Below, piece after piece: positions 19,946-28,919 of a stretch of 64,000 nt of DNA (its first letter is position 1; the number at the start of each line of letters is the position of its first letter). This DNA is from Nocardioides kongjuensis (GTDB lineage Bacteria > Actinomycetota > Actinomycetes > Propionibacteriales > Nocardioidaceae). The DNA lies in assembly GCF_013409625.1 (NCBI RefSeq), contig NZ_JACCBF010000001.1:3227001-3291000 (forward strand). The letters are read 5' to 3'. The position numbers and the translations under genes are program-made. The notes under the pieces were generated by a model. It did no database searches. It was not told where the DNA came from and saw only the letters and a list, made by a program, of their open reading frames with translations.

Positions 19946-20995
19946 ATGCGTCGCCGCTGGATCCTGCTCCTCGTCCTCGCGGCTCTCGTCGTCTCGGCCG
20001 CCGTCGTGGTCGGCTGGCGGCTGAGCTCCGCGGACCGCACGCGGTTCGAGACCGCGCTGGCCCTGGCGCCGAAGACCGCGGCCCGGTTCAGCTGGACCGA
20101 CTGGGCGGGAGTGCGCTCCGAACTCGGCGCCGACCTGTCCGCGTCCTCCTCGGGGGCCGAGGTGGACGACTTCCTGCAGGACGCGTTCGACCGGGACCTG
20201 GCCTCGACGACCGCACTCGACGCCTCGGCCCCGACGATCCAGGAGCAGCTCGGCTTCTCCCCCGCCACCATCGACTGGGAGCTGTTCAGCCAGGGCAAGG
20301 ACGGCGCGCTGGTGCTGATGGGACTGCCCGACGGCTTCGACGTCGACGGCCTGCGCGAGCGGCTGCGCGCGGTCGGGTTCGAGGAGCCGGACGACGCCGA
20401 CGGCGTGTGGCGCGGAGGCGTCGACCTGCTCGAGGGGCTCGACGGCCCGGTCACCCCGGAGCTCGCCGCGCTGCAGGTCGACGAGGAGGACGACGTCCTC
20501 GTCGGCAGCGACGACCCGGACTTCCTCGGGCAGCGCACCGACCTGGCCCGCGGCGACCGGGAGGACGGCGTCAGCGACGTGGTCGACGCCGAGGGCGCCG
20601 CGCTGAGCGCCTCGGTGGCCACCGGCGACCAGGCCTGCTCGGCGCTGGCGATGACCGACGCCGACCCGGCCGACCGCACCCGGGCCAGCGAGCTGGTCGA
20701 GCAGGCGGGGGGCGTGCACCCGCTGACCGGGTTCGCGATCGCGGCGCAGCCGGGGGGCGGCGTACGGGTGGCGATGGCGTTCGAGACCGACGACCAGGCC
20801 CGGGAGGACGCCGACAGCCGCTCGAAGCTCGCCGCCGGACCGGCGCCCGGCCAGGGCGGCAGCTTCCCCGAGCGGTTCTCCCTCGGCAAGGTGGTCGCGT
20901 CCGGGCGGGTGGTGACCATGGCGCTGAAGCCGGTCGAGGGGTCCTTCGTGCTCTCCGACCTCAGCAGCGGGCCGGTGCTGTTCGCGACCTGCTGA
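19946..20995 (+). CDS. Exported or membrane-anchored protein of unknown function
   Basis: 349 residues. Residues 4-26 form a signal anchor (RRRWILLLVLAAL...) without a lipobox or a clear cleavage site. The rest is acidic and soluble, with no catalytic motif I recognise; the sequence AALSASVATGDQACSALAM and a C-terminal FATC are the only cysteine-bearing stretches. TAGGGT six bases before ATG indicates a leaderless start, back to back with the mutT1 promoter. It would face the outside of the membrane. Function unknown. Confidence 0.8.
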   Translation: MRRRWILLLVLAALVVSAAVVVGWRLSSADRTRFETALALAPKTAARFSWTDWAGVRSELGADLSASSSGAEVDDFLQDAFDRDLASTTALDASAPTIQEQLGFSPATIDWELFSQGKDGALVLMGLPDGFDVDGLRERLRAVGFEEPDDADGVWRGGVDLLEGLDGPVTPELAALQVDEEDDVLVGSDDPDFLGQRTDLARGDREDGVSDVVDAEGAALSASVATGDQACSALAMTDADPADRTRASELVEQAGGVHPLTGFAIAAQPGGGVRVAMAFETDDQAREDADSRSKLAAGPAPGQGGSFPERFSLGKVVASGRVVTMALKPVEGSFVLSDLSSGPVLFATC

Positions 20996-21034
20996 TCCCC
21001 ACGATGGAGCGACGACGAGCTCGCGCCGTCGAGC

Positions 21035-21181
21035 TCAGTGCAGGACGCCGAGGATCCGGTCGATCTCCTCGGTGGAGAGGCGCTCGTCGGAGTTGCTGGC
21101 CGCGATGATGAGGTTGGTGGTCAGCTCGACCTCGGTGAGGAGGTCGCCGTCCTCGAGGGTCACGTCGAACTGATCGGCCAT
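21035..21181 (-). CDS. 48-residue acidic small protein
   Basis: Begins MADQFDVTLEDGDLLTEVEL and ends DRILGVLH, all acidic and probably helical. The ATG follows GAGGGAGAGGGAAGC, a strong ribosome site, and the gene sits just past the cspA terminator on the same strand. The STEEIDRILGV end looks like a helix that could contact a partner protein. The size and clean start argue for a real gene; function unknown. Confidence 0.7.
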   Translation of the reverse strand: MADQFDVTLEDGDLLTEVELTTNLIIAASNSDERLSTEEIDRILGVLH

Positions 21182-21266
21182 GCTTCCCTCTCCCTCGAGC
21201 CGGACCAACGCACTTTTCCGACTCCATGATCCCCCTCGGCGCCCCCGGCAAACCCAAAAGTTCCGG

Positions 21267-21305
21267 AAAAATTCGTGGGGCCCCGCCGACCGGCGGGGCC
21301 CCACG
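21267..21305 (-). terminator. Intrinsic terminator of the cold-shock gene
   Basis: A 14-base perfect stem (CGTGGGGCCCCGCC at 21274-21287, partner 21292-21305) with loop GACC, followed on the minus strand by AATTTTT (21267-21273). It separates cspA from the 48-residue gene. Confidence 0.9.
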
Positions 21306-21331
21306 GAAGACGAGGTCTTCTCGGAGGTGAC

Positions 21332-21535
21332 TCAGAGAGGACGAACGTTCTCCGCCTGGGGACCCTTCGGGCCCTGGGTGACGTCGAACTCGACCTTCTG
21401 GTTGTCCTCCAGCGACTTGTAGCCGGTGGTCTGGATCGCCGAGTAGTGGACGAAGACGTCGTCGCCGCCACCCTCCTGCTCGATGAAGCCGAAGCCCTTC
21501 TCGGCGCTGAACCACTTCACGGTGCCCTGAGCCAT
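21332..21535 (-). CDS. Cold-shock protein, CspA family
   Basis: 67 residues, a single OB-fold. RNP1 KGFGFIEQ and RNP2 VFVHYSAI are intact, and [13 protein letters not shown] is diagnostic. It binds single-stranded RNA and DNA and melts RNA structure. AGGAG lies 10 bases before ATG. About 296 bases upstream are free of genes; a TAGTGT box near 21705 suggests a long leader, common for cold-shock genes. Confidence 0.96.
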   Translation of the reverse strand: MAQGTVKWFSAEKGFGFIEQEGGGDDVFVHYSAIQTTGYKSLEDNQKVEFDVTQGPKGPQAENVRPL

Positions 21536-21831
21536 GTTGCTCGTTACTCCTCGTATCGGGGCGAGAGCCGCCACCTCGACGGCCCGCAGCGGCTGCGATG
21601 ACGCGTCGCTCCGATGCGTGATGACGACACCACAAACCAGAACGCCGTCGGCCACAGACTCCGCAGGCGTTCACCTTCGAGAACTGCAGCCGCTGCGAAG
21701 TCGACACTACCAATCCGCGGCGACAGCGGAACCTCTCCGACGACATGAACTTCGGTTAGGTCATGAAGGTTCTGCAACACACGTGTGTCAGTCCGGAAAA
21801 CCCCTCTGCAGCGGGCGTTCCGGACGGGCGA

Positions 21832-22629
21832 TCAGCCCAGCAGGGCGCCGGCCAGCTCGTCCCCGAGGAGGGCGCGAGGCGACACCCCGGCCGTCCAGCC
21901 GCCGTCGACGGCGATCTCCGCACCGGTCGTGTACGACGCGTCGGCGGACAGCAGGTAGACGATCGCCCCGGCGATCTCGGAGGCCGACGCGACACGGCCC
22001 ATCGGGGCCGGCGGGTACATGCCCTCCCCCTCGACGACGCCGGCGCTCTGCACCGTCATCGGGGTGTAGACCATGCCGGGGTGGACCGAGTTGACCCGGA
22101 TCCGCTTGTTGGCCAGCTCCAGCGCGGCGACGCGGGTCAGGCCCCGCATCCCCCACTTGGCGGCCGCGTAGCTCGAGGTCAGTGGCAGGCCGACCAGGCC
22201 GCCGGTCGACGACACGTTGACGATCGAGCCGCCACCGTTGTCCTTCATCGACGGGATGACCGCCTGCATGCCGTGGAAGACGCCCGAGAGGTTGGTGGCC
22301 ACGATGGCGTCCCACGCCTCGGTGGTCTCCTGGTCGAACGGCGCTGCGGTGGCGGACAGGCCGGCGTTGTTGACGAGGCCGTCGATGCGGCCGTGGGTGT
22401 CGAGGACGGCGGCCACGACCTCCTCCCAGCTGGCGCGCGAGGCGACGTCGTGCTGGAGGAAGCTCGCCCGCTCGTCGCCGATCCGGGCGAGTGCCGCCTT
22501 GCCCTTCTCGACGTCCCTGCCGGTGATGACCACCGTCGCGCCGGACCTGACGATCCGGTCCGCAGCGGCCAGCCCGATGCCGGAGCCGCCTCCCGTGACG
22601 ATGATGACCAAGTTGTCGAGATTGCTCAT
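21832..22629 (-). CDS. SDR-family NAD(P)-dependent oxidoreductase
   Basis: 265 residues, classical SDR. Cofactor motif TGGGSGIG, NNAG, Ser in VSSTGG and the catalytic YAAAK are present, with SVHPGMVYTPM and the C-terminal DGGW. Likely a hydroxysteroid or 3-hydroxyacyl dehydrogenase given the setting. It follows the steroid operon on the same strand after a 109-base gap with a hairpin, so it may be expressed separately. Substrate not shown by sequence. Confidence 0.88.
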   Translation of the reverse strand: MSNLDNLVIIVTGGGSGIGLAAADRIVRSGATVVITGRDVEKGKAALARIGDERASFLQHDVASRASWEEVVAAVLDTHGRIDGLVNNAGLSATAAPFDQETTEAWDAIVATNLSGVFHGMQAVIPSMKDNGGGSIVNVSSTGGLVGLPLTSSYAAAKWGMRGLTRVAALELANKRIRVNSVHPGMVYTPMTVQSAGVVEGEGMYPPAPMGRVASASEIAGAIVYLLSADASYTTGAEIAVDGGWTAGVSPRALLGDELAGALLG

Positions 22630-22699
22630 GGCGTCCCCCGTGTCGATGGAGTGTCGTTGGAATGTCACGAGCACTCTGAGACCTGGGTCACAGGCGGTC

Positions 22700-22730
22700 C
22701 GCGCCTGTCCCGCTCCACAGGACAGGCGCG
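22700..22730 (-). terminator. Hairpin after the steroid operon
   Basis: CGCGCCTGTCC (22700-22710) pairs with GGACAGGCGCG (22720-22730) around a 9-base loop, just past the stop of the flavoprotein gene. No U-run, so it may be a weak terminator or an RNA stabiliser. Confidence 0.6.
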
Positions 22731-22738
22731 CCGCAGGA

Positions 22739-24175
22739 TCAGCAGCCGGCGGCGGCACGACCGGCGCGGCGGCCGAAGAAGGTGCCGTCGCCGAGCGAGG
22801 TGCCGCTGACGTAGCCCTCGCCGTGGATGCCGGAGGTGGCGCGGCCGGCGGCGTAGAGGCCGGGGACGGGGACGCCGGACGCGTCGAGGACCTCGCCGTC
22901 GACGGAGGTGCGCAGCCCGCCGAGGGTGAACCCCGAGACGCCGGTGCCACCGCGCGAGCCGGTGCCCTCGGGGTCGAAGCCGCGGGTGGCGTCCACGATG
23001 GCGTACGGCGCCTCGAGGGGTCGCAGCCAGCGCGGGTCCTTGTGGAAGAGGGAGTCCTCGCCGGCGGCCGCGTCGCGGTTGTAGCGGGCGACGGTGTCCT
23101 CGAGCGAGCCGGGCGGCAGGCCGAGCTCGGTCTCGACCTCGGCGAGGGTCTCGGCGACGACGGCGGGCTGCACGCCCCAGCGCTCACGCTCGGGCACGTC
23201 CTCCCAGCCCCGCTCGTCGACCAGGGTGAACCACGGCCCGGGACGGTGCCGGACCGCGGCCTGGCTGAACCGACCGGGGTAGACGTCCTCGTTGACGAAC
23301 CGCTGACCGAGGCCGTCGACGAGCATGCCGCGGACCGCGAGGGCGGGCACGACGGACAGCGCGACCTGGGTGCTGGCCATCCGGCGGAGGGTGCCGCCGG
23401 CGGCGACGCCGAGGCGGATCCCGCTGCCGTCGTCGAGGCCGTCGCTCACGACGGAGTGGCCGATGAGCACCGGCGCGTGGTCGGCGACCATCTCGGCGTT
23501 GTCGGCGAAGCCGCCGGTGGCGATCACGACACCGCGGTGGGCGCGGTAGGTGACGTCCTCGCCGAAGCGGCGGGCACGGACCCCGACGACGCGGCCGGAG
23601 TCGTCCTGGACCAGGCCGGTGACCCGGGTGTCCGGGTGGACGTCGACGCCGGCCTCGCGGACGGCGGTGGTCAGCCGGTCCATCAGCAGCCAGCCGCCGA
23701 AGCCGTCGGTGGCGGGGCGGTGGCCGCGCGGCACCGGGCGGGCGAGCCCGGTGAACGGCCAGGCGTTCTCGCCGAGCCACATCAGGCCGTCGGCGGTCGG
23801 CGGGAGCCACGAGACGCCGTCGTACAGGCTCGGGTTGAAGGTGATCCCGAGCCCGCGGAACCACTCGAAGTGCTCGACGCTGCCGTCGCAGTAGAGGCGG
23901 AGCTTGTCCTCGTCGGGGTGCGGCCCGAGCGCCTCGTGGAGGTAGGCGTACATCAGGTCCGGGTCGTCGTCGACGCCGCAGGCCTGCTGGAGCGCCGTGC
24001 CGCCGCCGAGGTAGAGCTCGCCGCCGGACACCGCCGACGAGCCTCCCGGGGCGGCGCGGTCGAGGGCGACGACGCGCGCGCCGGCGCGGGCCGCCTCGAG
24101 GGCGGCGGCCGCGCCGGCACAGCCCATGCCGACGACCACGACATCGGCGTCGGCCTCGACCATCGGTGCGCTCAC
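22739..24175 (-). CDS. KstD/fumarate-reductase-family FAD oxidoreductase
   Basis: 478 residues. The N-terminal dinucleotide motif is VVVVGMGCAGAAAALEAARAG, followed by GGSSAVSGGELYLGGG. A second FAD-contact region is ATGGFADNAEM, and the C-terminus is HGEGYVSGTSLGDGTFFGRRAG. It belongs to the flavoprotein group of 3-ketosteroid dehydrogenases and fumarate reductases, but the YPGPG-type end of true KstD is replaced, so it may act on another ring or double bond. GTG start overlaps the hsaC stop as GTGA (coupled). An internal ATG at 24163 is possible. Confidence 0.82.
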   Translation of the reverse strand: MSAPMVEADADVVVVGMGCAGAAAALEAARAGARVVALDRAAPGGSSAVSGGELYLGGGTALQQACGVDDDPDLMYAYLHEALGPHPDEDKLRLYCDGSVEHFEWFRGLGITFNPSLYDGVSWLPPTADGLMWLGENAWPFTGLARPVPRGHRPATDGFGGWLLMDRLTTAVREAGVDVHPDTRVTGLVQDDSGRVVGVRARRFGEDVTYRAHRGVVIATGGFADNAEMVADHAPVLIGHSVVSDGLDDGSGIRLGVAAGGTLRRMASTQVALSVVPALAVRGMLVDGLGQRFVNEDVYPGRFSQAAVRHRPGPWFTLVDERGWEDVPERERWGVQPAVVAETLAEVETELGLPPGSLEDTVARYNRDAAAGEDSLFHKDPRWLRPLEAPYAIVDATRGFDPEGTGSRGGTGVSGFTLGGLRTSVDGEVLDASGVPVPGLYAAGRATSGIHGEGYVSGTSLGDGTFFGRRAGRAAAGC

Positions 24176-25071
24176 CGGGGGACGAACGCGGCCAGCGGCT
24201 CGGAGCCGGACCAGTCGTGGCCCCAGTAGCTGTCGGCCGTGATCTCCTCGGCGGTGTACGACGACTCGTCGACGAGCATGCCGTCCCAGCCGTACTCGAT
24301 GTCCCAGCCGCCGGGGGCCCGGACGTAGAACGAGATCATCTTGTCGTTGGTGTGCCGGCCCAGGGTCGAGGAGATCGAGAACTCCCGCTTGTTGACCTCG
24401 TCGAGCGCGCGGCCGACGGCGTCGAGCTCGTCGACCTCGACCATCAGGTGGACCATCCCGGGCGCCTCGTCGTGCGGGGCGGGGCAGATGGCCAGGCTGT
24501 GGTGACGGCGGTTGATGCCGAGGAACTGGATCCGGCGGTCGCCGGGCACCTTCATCGAACCGCGCTCCAGGAAGCCGAGCACCTCGGTGTAGAACGCCGT
24601 GGTCTCCTCGGGTGCGGTCGTCGGCAGGACGACGTGGCCCATGCCCTCGGCGCCCGTGTGGAACCGCTGCGCCCACTTCGTGACCACCGGGCTGTGGTCG
24701 AGGACGGGTCCGCAGAAGACCTCGAGCACGGTGCCGGCCGGGTCCTCGAAGGAGATCGCCTTCTCGACGCCGCGCTCGGCGCACTCCTCGGTGGTCAGCT
24801 CCTTGACGCCGCGGCCCGAGGCCTCGACGTCGGCGGCGACCCGGGCCAGGGCCGCGGAGTCGCGGACCTCCCAGCCGATGGCCTGCACCCGGTCGGTGTC
24901 GCCGGGCAGGACGACGAGGCGCGCCTGACGCTCGTCCATCCGCAGGTAGAGGCCGTCGGGGTCGGGCCCGGTGCCCTCGGCGAAGCCGAGCGCGTCGATG
25001 GTCAGCTCGCGCCAACGAGCGAGGTCGGTGGCCTGGACCCGCAGGTAGCCGAGTCCGCGCAGGTGGGTCAT
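24172..25071 (-). CDS. hsaC: HsaC, iron-dependent extradiol dioxygenase
   Basis: 299 residues, two-domain type I extradiol dioxygenase. Iron ligands are His in GHVVLP, His in MVHLMVEV and Glu in WDIEYGWDG. It opens the catechol ring of 3,4-DHSA between C4 and C5 in steroid ring-A breakdown. The start MTHLRGLGYLRV fits HsaC; GAGGAG precedes ATG. It is 11 bases downstream of hsaA, and its stop overlaps the next gene. Confidence 0.93.
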   Translation of the reverse strand: MTHLRGLGYLRVQATDLARWRELTIDALGFAEGTGPDPDGLYLRMDERQARLVVLPGDTDRVQAIGWEVRDSAALARVAADVEASGRGVKELTTEECAERGVEKAISFEDPAGTVLEVFCGPVLDHSPVVTKWAQRFHTGAEGMGHVVLPTTAPEETTAFYTEVLGFLERGSMKVPGDRRIQFLGINRRHHSLAICPAPHDEAPGMVHLMVEVDELDAVGRALDEVNKREFSISSTLGRHTNDKMISFYVRAPGGWDIEYGWDGMLVDESSYTAEEITADSYWGHDWSGSEPLAAFVPR

Positions 25072-25082
25072 GGGGTGTCTCC

Positions 25083-26279
25083 TCAGATCATCGAGCGGAG
25101 CGGGCCGGACGGCGGCTCGAGGCCGAGGTCGCCGAGGCCTGCCGCGTGGAAGGTCGGGCCGGGCACGTGGATCGCGTGCGCCAGGCCGGTGTGCGCGTCG
25201 CGCCAGAAGCGCTGGATCGGGTTGTCCATCCGCATCGCGTTGCCGCCGGAGCGGGCGACGACCTCGTCGAGGGCCCGGACCGCGCGCCAGGCCGCCTGGA
25301 CCTGGGTACGACGACCGGCGGCCCGCTCGGCGAAGGTCGGCACGTGGCCGCGGGAGACCGCGTCGTACATCCGGGTGACGTTGTCGACGAGCGCCGCGCG
25401 GGAGGCGGCGATGTCGGCGGCCGCCTCGCTGAGGGCGTACAGGGCGTACGGGTCGTCCTTGCTCGCGGCGCCGGAGACCGTCGTGCGGGAGGCCTGCCAG
25501 GCGGCGTGGTGGGCGAGGGCACCCTCGCAGATGCCGATGACGGCGGAGGTGATGCCGAGCGGGAACACGCAGGAGAAGGGCACGTGGTAGCCGGTCTCGG
25601 TGAGGCCGGCCTCCTTCGCGGCGTCGCCCTCGGCGACCTTGGTGTACTCCAGCGCGCGGTAGGACGGGATGAACGCGTCCTCCACGACGATGTCCTTGGA
25701 GCCGGTGCCGCGCAGGCCGACGACGTCCCAGCTGTCGGGGACGATCGTGTAGTCGGCGCGCGGGAGGATCACGTGCATCATCTGCGGCGGCATGACCGGG
25801 GCGCCCGTGGCGTCGCCCATCATCGCGCCGAGGAAGATCCAGTCGCAGTGGTCGGTGCCCGACGAGAACTGCCAGCGCCCGCGCAGGGTCCAGCCGCCGT
25901 CGACGGGCGTGAGCACACCCATCGGGGCGTACGGCGACGCGATCCAGGTGTCGGGGTCGGCGCCCCAGACCTCCTCCTGGACCCGCTTGTCCGCCATCGC
26001 CATCTCCCACGGGTGGACGCCGACGATGCCGGCGACCCAGCCGGTCGCGCCGTCGAGCTGGGCGATCCGCATGACCGTCTCGGCGAACTCCGCCGGGTGG
26101 GCCTCGTGGCCGCCGAACTCCTTGGGCTGCAGCAGCCGGATGACGCCGGAGTCGCGCAGCACCTTGGCCGCCGCGTCGTCGAGCTGGCCGAGCTGCTCGT
26201 TGGCCGGGCCGAGCGCCGCCAGCTCGTCGGAGTGCTCCTCGATGGCGGCGAGCACGGTGCCGCGGGTCTGGTCGGTCAT
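25083..26279 (-). CDS. hsaA: HsaA, flavin-dependent 3-HSA 4-hydroxylase, oxygenase subunit
   Basis: 398 residues with the acyl-CoA-dehydrogenase fold of class D flavin monooxygenases. Marker stretches are RLLQPKEFGGHEAHP, GRWQFSSGTDHCDW, VVGLRGTGSKDIVVEDAFIPSYR and a C-terminal RFWRDAHTGLAHA. It hydroxylates 3-HSA with reduced flavin supplied by HsaB (30694). GGAAGGAA precedes ATG. A 132-base gap separates it from hsaD; the gap holds the palindrome GACCTCGAGGTC (26369-26380) but no gene. Confidence 0.94.
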   Translation of the reverse strand: MTDQTRGTVLAAIEEHSDELAALGPANEQLGQLDDAAAKVLRDSGVIRLLQPKEFGGHEAHPAEFAETVMRIAQLDGATGWVAGIVGVHPWEMAMADKRVQEEVWGADPDTWIASPYAPMGVLTPVDGGWTLRGRWQFSSGTDHCDWIFLGAMMGDATGAPVMPPQMMHVILPRADYTIVPDSWDVVGLRGTGSKDIVVEDAFIPSYRALEYTKVAEGDAAKEAGLTETGYHVPFSCVFPLGITSAVIGICEGALAHHAAWQASRTTVSGAASKDDPYALYALSEAAADIAASRAALVDNVTRMYDAVSRGHVPTFAERAAGRRTQVQAAWRAVRALDEVVARSGGNAMRMDNPIQRFWRDAHTGLAHAIHVPGPTFHAAGLGDLGLEPPSGPLRSMI

Positions 26280-26411
26280 GCGGGTTCCTTCCGGGGCTGA
26301 CGGGTGTCGGGGACGACCTCACGCTCGCAGCGGAGGTCGGTTCGCGGAGGCCGGTTCTCGCTCATCGGGACCTCGAGGTCGTCGAGTGGCCGCGAGCACC
26401 GGCGAGGGCTC

Positions 26412-27269
26412 TCAGGCGCGGGTGAGGAAGGCGAGCACGGCCGCCTCCCAGGCCGCCTGCTGCTCGATCATCGCCCAGTGGCCGCAGCGCGGCAGGACGT
26501 GCAGCTCGGCGTTGGGGATGGACCGCATCGGGAGCATCGCCATGTCGACCGGGCTCACCCGGTCGTCGCGTCCCCAGGTCAGGAGCACGGGCGCGGTGAT
26601 CTTGTGGAGCATCGCCCAGTACGGCGGCCGGTCGCTCGCCGCGGCCGACCTGGCCCGGGCGGCGTTGGCCTCGCGGCCGTACATCCGCCGCGCCGAGGCG
26701 AGCGTCTCGGGCTCGGTCGCGAGGTCCCAGCGCTGCTGGATGAGCTCCTCGGTGACCATCCCCTGGTCGAAGACCATCGACCGCAGCCACTGGACCAAGC
26801 CCTCACGGGTCGGGTTCTCGACGAAGTCGGTGAGCCGGACGATGCCCTCCCCCGGACCGGCGCCGAAGACGTTGGTGCCGACGCCGCCGACGGTGACGAT
26901 GCGGGTGAACAGGTCGCTGCGGGCGATCGCGAGCTGGGCCGCGACCACGCCGCCCATCGAGTTGCCGATCACCGGCACCGGGCCGAGGCCGAGGCCCTCG
27001 ACGAACCGGGTCACCGCGGGACCGGCGGCCACGAACGGCGACTCGTCGATGTCGTGGCTGACACCGAAGCCCGGCAGCTCGAGCACCAGGCAGCGGAAGT
27101 GCGCGCCGAGGGCGGGCAGGTTCTGGTGGAAGTTGCGCCAGCCGGTCACGCCCGGGCCCGATCCGTGGAGCAGCAGCAGCGGCGGGCCGTCGCCGTACTC
27201 GTGGTAGACGAGGGTGCCCGCGTCGGTGGCGAGCTCGCGGCGCGTGTCGTCGTACGACGGGAGGCTCAT
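26412..27269 (-). CDS. hsaD: HsaD, meta-cleavage product hydrolase
   Basis: 285 residues, alpha/beta hydrolase of the C-C bond hydrolase group. HGSGPGVTGWRNF gives the oxyanion site, GNSMGG the Ser nucleophile, WGRDDRVSP the Asp and CGHWAMIEQ the His. It cuts 4,9-DSHA to HHD and DOHNAA. Its ATG overlaps the BVMO stop (ATGA), so the two are coupled. Confidence 0.93.
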   Translation of the reverse strand: MSLPSYDDTRRELATDAGTLVYHEYGDGPPLLLLHGSGPGVTGWRNFHQNLPALGAHFRCLVLELPGFGVSHDIDESPFVAAGPAVTRFVEGLGLGPVPVIGNSMGGVVAAQLAIARSDLFTRIVTVGGVGTNVFGAGPGEGIVRLTDFVENPTREGLVQWLRSMVFDQGMVTEELIQQRWDLATEPETLASARRMYGREANAARARSAAASDRPPYWAMLHKITAPVLLTWGRDDRVSPVDMAMLPMRSIPNAELHVLPRCGHWAMIEQQAAWEAAVLAFLTRA

Positions 27270-28900
27270 GCGCTCGCCTCCACCGGCGCCGAGACGCGGG
27301 TCAGGACGTAGCCCTCGAAGCCGTTGTCGCGGGCCTCGTCGCAGATGCGGCGGTAGTTGCCGAAGCCGCCGATGTAGGGCATGAAGGTGCGGGTCTTGCC
27401 CTCGATGTTGGCGCCCATGTACCAGGAGGCGGCGCGGGTGAAGAGGGTGCCCTCGGCGACCTCGCCGAGGTGGGCCGTCCACTTCTCGGCGGCGTCCTTG
27501 CGCGGCTCGGCCTGGTCGATGTCGTTGGCCCGGCAGAACTCGATGAGGTCCATGCCCCAGTCGACCTGCTGCTCGGTGTGCGTGGACATGTTGGCGAGCA
27601 CCGACGGGCTGCCGGGGCCGTTGAGGGTGATCAGGTTCGGGAAGCCGGCGACGCCGAGGCCCAGGTAGGTCTCCGGGCCGTGCGCCCAGTCGTCGGCGAG
27701 GACGGCGCCCCGGGCGCCGCGCAGGTCGATCGAGGTGAGCGCGCCGGTGAGCGCGTCGAAGCCGGTGGCGAAGACGATCACGTCGAGCTCGTACGACGCG
27801 TCGTCGGTCTTGATGCCCCACGAGGTGACCTGCTCGATCGGGTGCTTGCGCAGGTTGACCAGCTCGACGTTGTCCCGGTTGTACATCTCGTAGTAGCCGG
27901 TGTCGGTGACGATCCGCTTGGTGCCGATCGGGTGGTCGGTCGGGATCAGGTCCTCGGCGACCTGCGGGTCCTTCACGATCTCGCGGATCTTGGCCTCGGC
28001 GAACTCACGGGCGTAGTCGTTGGCGACGATGTCGACGCCCTGGTCGGGGAAGGTCTTGGCGAACAGCACGCCGCCCTCCTGCCAGCGGGCCTCGAACGCG
28101 CGCTCGCGCTCGGCGGCGTCGACCTCGGTCGCCTTCCTCGGGTGGGTGGTGCTCAGCGAGCCGGCCGGGGCGTAGAGCGAGGCCTTGCGACGCTCGGGGT
28201 AGGTCTCCTGGACCTTCTCCCACTCCTCCTCGGTGAGCGGCCGGTTGCGAGCGGGGACCGTGTAGTTGGCGCTGCGCTGGAAGACGGTCAGCGACTGGGC
28301 CTGCTCGGCGAGCAGGGGCGCGGCCTGGATGCCCGAGGAGCCGGTGCCGATCAGGCCGACCCGCTTGCCGGTCAGGTCGACCGGCTCGTCGGGCCACTGC
28401 GCGGTGAACAGCTGCGTGCCGGCGTACTCGTCGATGCCGGGCAGGTCGGGACGGTTCGGCGCGGACAGGCAGCCGGTCGCCATCATCAGGAAGCGGGCCC
28501 GGTGCCGGGTGCCGTCGTCGAGGGTGACCGTCCAGGTCGAGGCCTGCTCGTCGAAGTGCGCGGCGGTGACCCGGCGGCCGAAGGTGAAGTGCCGGCGCAG
28601 GTCGTAGCGGTCGGCGACGTGGTCGAGGTAGGAGCGGATCTCGGGCTGGGTGGCGAACCGCTCGGTCCACTTCCAGTCCTTCTCCAGCTGGCGGTCGAAG
28701 GAGTAGGAGTAGTCGACGCTCTCGACGTCGCAGCGGGCGCCGGGGTAGCGGTTCCAGTACCAGGTCCCGCCCACGCTGTCGCCGGCCTCGACGCCGACGA
28801 CGTCGAGGCCCTTCTCGAGGGCGCGGTACATCGCGTAGATGCCGGCGAGGCCGGCGCCGACGATGACCAGGTCACGGGTGTTCTCGGTGGGTGCGTTCAT
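27266..28900 (-). CDS. Type I Baeyer-Villiger-like flavin monooxygenase with altered fingerprint
   Basis: 544 residues. Two Rossmann motifs (VGAGLAGIYAMY at about 12 and GTGSSGIQ at about 180) bind FAD and NADPH, and GGTWYWNRYPGARCDV is typical of cyclohexanone-monooxygenase relatives. The BVMO fingerprint FxGxxxHxxxWP reads YAGTQLFTAQWP here, with Phe where His is usual. It may insert oxygen beside a steroid ketone or have a changed activity. The start is ATG 28900 with AGGAGAAAG; the open frame upstream is not used. It is 19 bases downstream of the SDR. Confidence 0.88.
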   Translation of the reverse strand: MNAPTENTRDLVIVGAGLAGIYAMYRALEKGLDVVGVEAGDSVGGTWYWNRYPGARCDVESVDYSYSFDRQLEKDWKWTERFATQPEIRSYLDHVADRYDLRRHFTFGRRVTAAHFDEQASTWTVTLDDGTRHRARFLMMATGCLSAPNRPDLPGIDEYAGTQLFTAQWPDEPVDLTGKRVGLIGTGSSGIQAAPLLAEQAQSLTVFQRSANYTVPARNRPLTEEEWEKVQETYPERRKASLYAPAGSLSTTHPRKATEVDAAERERAFEARWQEGGVLFAKTFPDQGVDIVANDYAREFAEAKIREIVKDPQVAEDLIPTDHPIGTKRIVTDTGYYEMYNRDNVELVNLRKHPIEQVTSWGIKTDDASYELDVIVFATGFDALTGALTSIDLRGARGAVLADDWAHGPETYLGLGVAGFPNLITLNGPGSPSVLANMSTHTEQQVDWGMDLIEFCRANDIDQAEPRKDAAEKWTAHLGEVAEGTLFTRAASWYMGANIEGKTRTFMPYIGGFGNYRRICDEARDNGFEGYVLTRVSAPVEASA

Positions 28901-28919
28901 GGCTTTCTCCTGGTTCGGG

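Noticed and set aside
21777..21788. Palindrome ACACACGTGTGT
   Set aside because: A simple-sequence palindrome with no nearby promoter or second copy.
26369..26380. Palindrome GACCTCGAGGTC in the hsaD-hsaA gap
   Set aside because: Short, made of common codons' sequence and found once; no regulator can be tied to it.
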